A stretch of DNA of 33,999 nucleotides from a virus, in IMG/VR virus record IMGVR_UViG_3300032182_000686, positions 1-33,999 of that record, one strand, 5' to 3'. The translations under genes were made by a program, and so were the position numbers. This document shows, piece after piece, positions 33,212 through 33,999 of the stretch (position 1 is its first letter; the number at the start of each line of letters is the position of its first letter). The notes under the pieces were generated by a model. That model ran no database searches. It was not told where the DNA came from and saw only the letters and a program-made list of their open reading frames with translations.

Positions 33212-33999
33212 ATGGCACAACCCTCCACAAGACAAGAATTTATTGATTATTGCTTGAGAAAACTTGGTGCTCCTGTTTTGGAAATTAACGTTGCTGAAGA
33301 GCAGATAGAGGATCTTGTGGATGATGCCTTGCAACTTTTTAATGAGCGTTGTTATGATGGATCTTATTCTACATTTTTAAAATATCAAATAACACAAGAT
33401 GATATTGATCGAGGGAAGGCAAATCCACCTTCTGGTGTTGGAATAGCAACAACTTCTCAAAGTGGATATGATTATCACGAAAATTCAAATTACATTCCTT
33501 TACCTCCACACGTTTTAGGTGTTAGAAAAATATTTAAATTTGAAGGTGAAAATTCTTTATCTTCTGGAATGTTTAGCATAAAATATCAATTATTTTTAAA
33601 TGATGTTTATCATTGGGGTGCCTTAGATCTTCTTACATATTCGATGACAAAATCATATCTCTCTGATATTGATTTTCTTCTTACAACACAAAAACAAATT
33701 AGATTTAATAAAAGACAAGGAAGATTATACTTAGATGTTGACTATAATCAACTTACTGCTGGTAAATACTTGATAATAGATTGTGATAGACTCATGGATC
33801 CCACGGAGTATTCTTTAGTTTGGAATGATAACTTTTTAAAGCAGTATACAACTTCGTTAATTAAAAAACAATGGGGACAAAATCTAATTAAGTTCCAAGG
33901 AGTTAAACTTCCAGGTGGTCTTGAGTTTAATGGAAGAACTCTTTATGAAGATGCCCAGCGTGAAATAGATACTCTTATGGATAAGATGTCTTCTACATA
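33212..33999 (+). CDS. 13: gp13-like neck protein (partial, 3' end outside window)
   Basis: 262 codons are visible from ATG 33212 with no stop before the edge; T4 gp13 has 309 residues. The N-terminus (MAQPSTRQEFIDYCLRKLG, then VLEINVAEEQIEDLVDDAL) is characteristic of the gp13 family, as are YNERCYDG-like FNERCYDGSY (about residue 49) and the conserved later part with QKQIRFNKRQGRLYLDVDY and ALIKKQWG-like SLIKKQWGQNLIKFQG. In T4, gp13 and gp14 form the neck that closes the DNA-filled head and connects it to the tail. In T4-like genomes gp14 and gp15 usually follow, probably just outside this window. A late-promoter octamer lies upstream. There is no evident Shine-Dalgarno. Confidence 0.94.
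   Translation, partial: MAQPSTRQEFIDYCLRKLGAPVLEINVAEEQIEDLVDDALQLFNERCYDGSYSTFLKYQITQDDIDRGKANPPSGVGIATTSQSGYDYHENSNYIPLPPHVLGVRKIFKFEGENSLSSGMFSIKYQLFLNDVYHWGALDLLTYSMTKSYLSDIDFLLTTQKQIRFNKRQGRLYLDVDYNQLTAGKYLIIDCDRLMDPTEYSLVWNDNFLKQYTTSLIKKQWGQNLIKFQGVKLPGGLEFNGRTLYEDAQREIDTLMDKMSST

Overview
The window looks like part of the late structural region of a T4-like marine myovirus, probably one infecting Prochlorococcus, Synechococcus or Pelagibacter. Three things support this. Recognisable T4-type baseplate and neck genes occur in T4 order (25, 6, ... 8, ... 13). The phage-specific families DUF4815 and YHYH, typical of T4-like cyanophages, are present. The coding sequence is very AT-rich, with T4-type late-promoter octamers (NATAAATA) upstream of several genes. 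The exact host cannot be decided from the sequence. All genes are on the + strand and intact; the last one runs off the right edge.

Layout. Bases 33-1239 hold three overlapping genes with higher G+C: a GT-A-type glycosyltransferase-like protein, a 51-aa ORF and a 48-aa highly basic ORF. They end at a strong intrinsic terminator (1255-1278). A late-promoter octamer at 1335-1342 starts the next unit: a 215-aa protein of unknown function, a 94-aa protein whose ribosome binding site overlaps a perfect hairpin, and then gp25 and gp6 of the baseplate wedge. After these the window is dominated by giant genes: a 3691-aa protein in the gene 7 position containing a YHYH domain, a 2357-aa protein containing a complete seven-repeat beta-propeller, gp8 (524 aa, enlarged by an insertion), and a 2807-aa DUF4815 protein with a striking Arg/Trp-rich segment. 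A 90-aa coiled-coil protein and the neck protein gp13 (partial) close the window.

How they work together. gp25, gp6, the gp7-position protein and gp8 should form the baseplate wedge. The giant proteins probably decorate the baseplate and carry adhesive modules, because they are built from many small repeated beta-rich units. One of these units, with a G-x-G-Y core, recurs in four consecutive genes. gp13 belongs to the neck that joins head to tail. No clear homologue of T4 gp9, gp10, gp11, gp12 or fibritin is visible between gp8 and gp13; the DUF4815 giant and the 90-aa protein occupy that place.

The most interesting signals are the beta-propeller inside a baseplate giant, the Arg/Trp-rich block in the DUF4815 protein, and the module shared across four adjacent genes. 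No tRNA, CRISPR array, insertion sequence or intein was seen.
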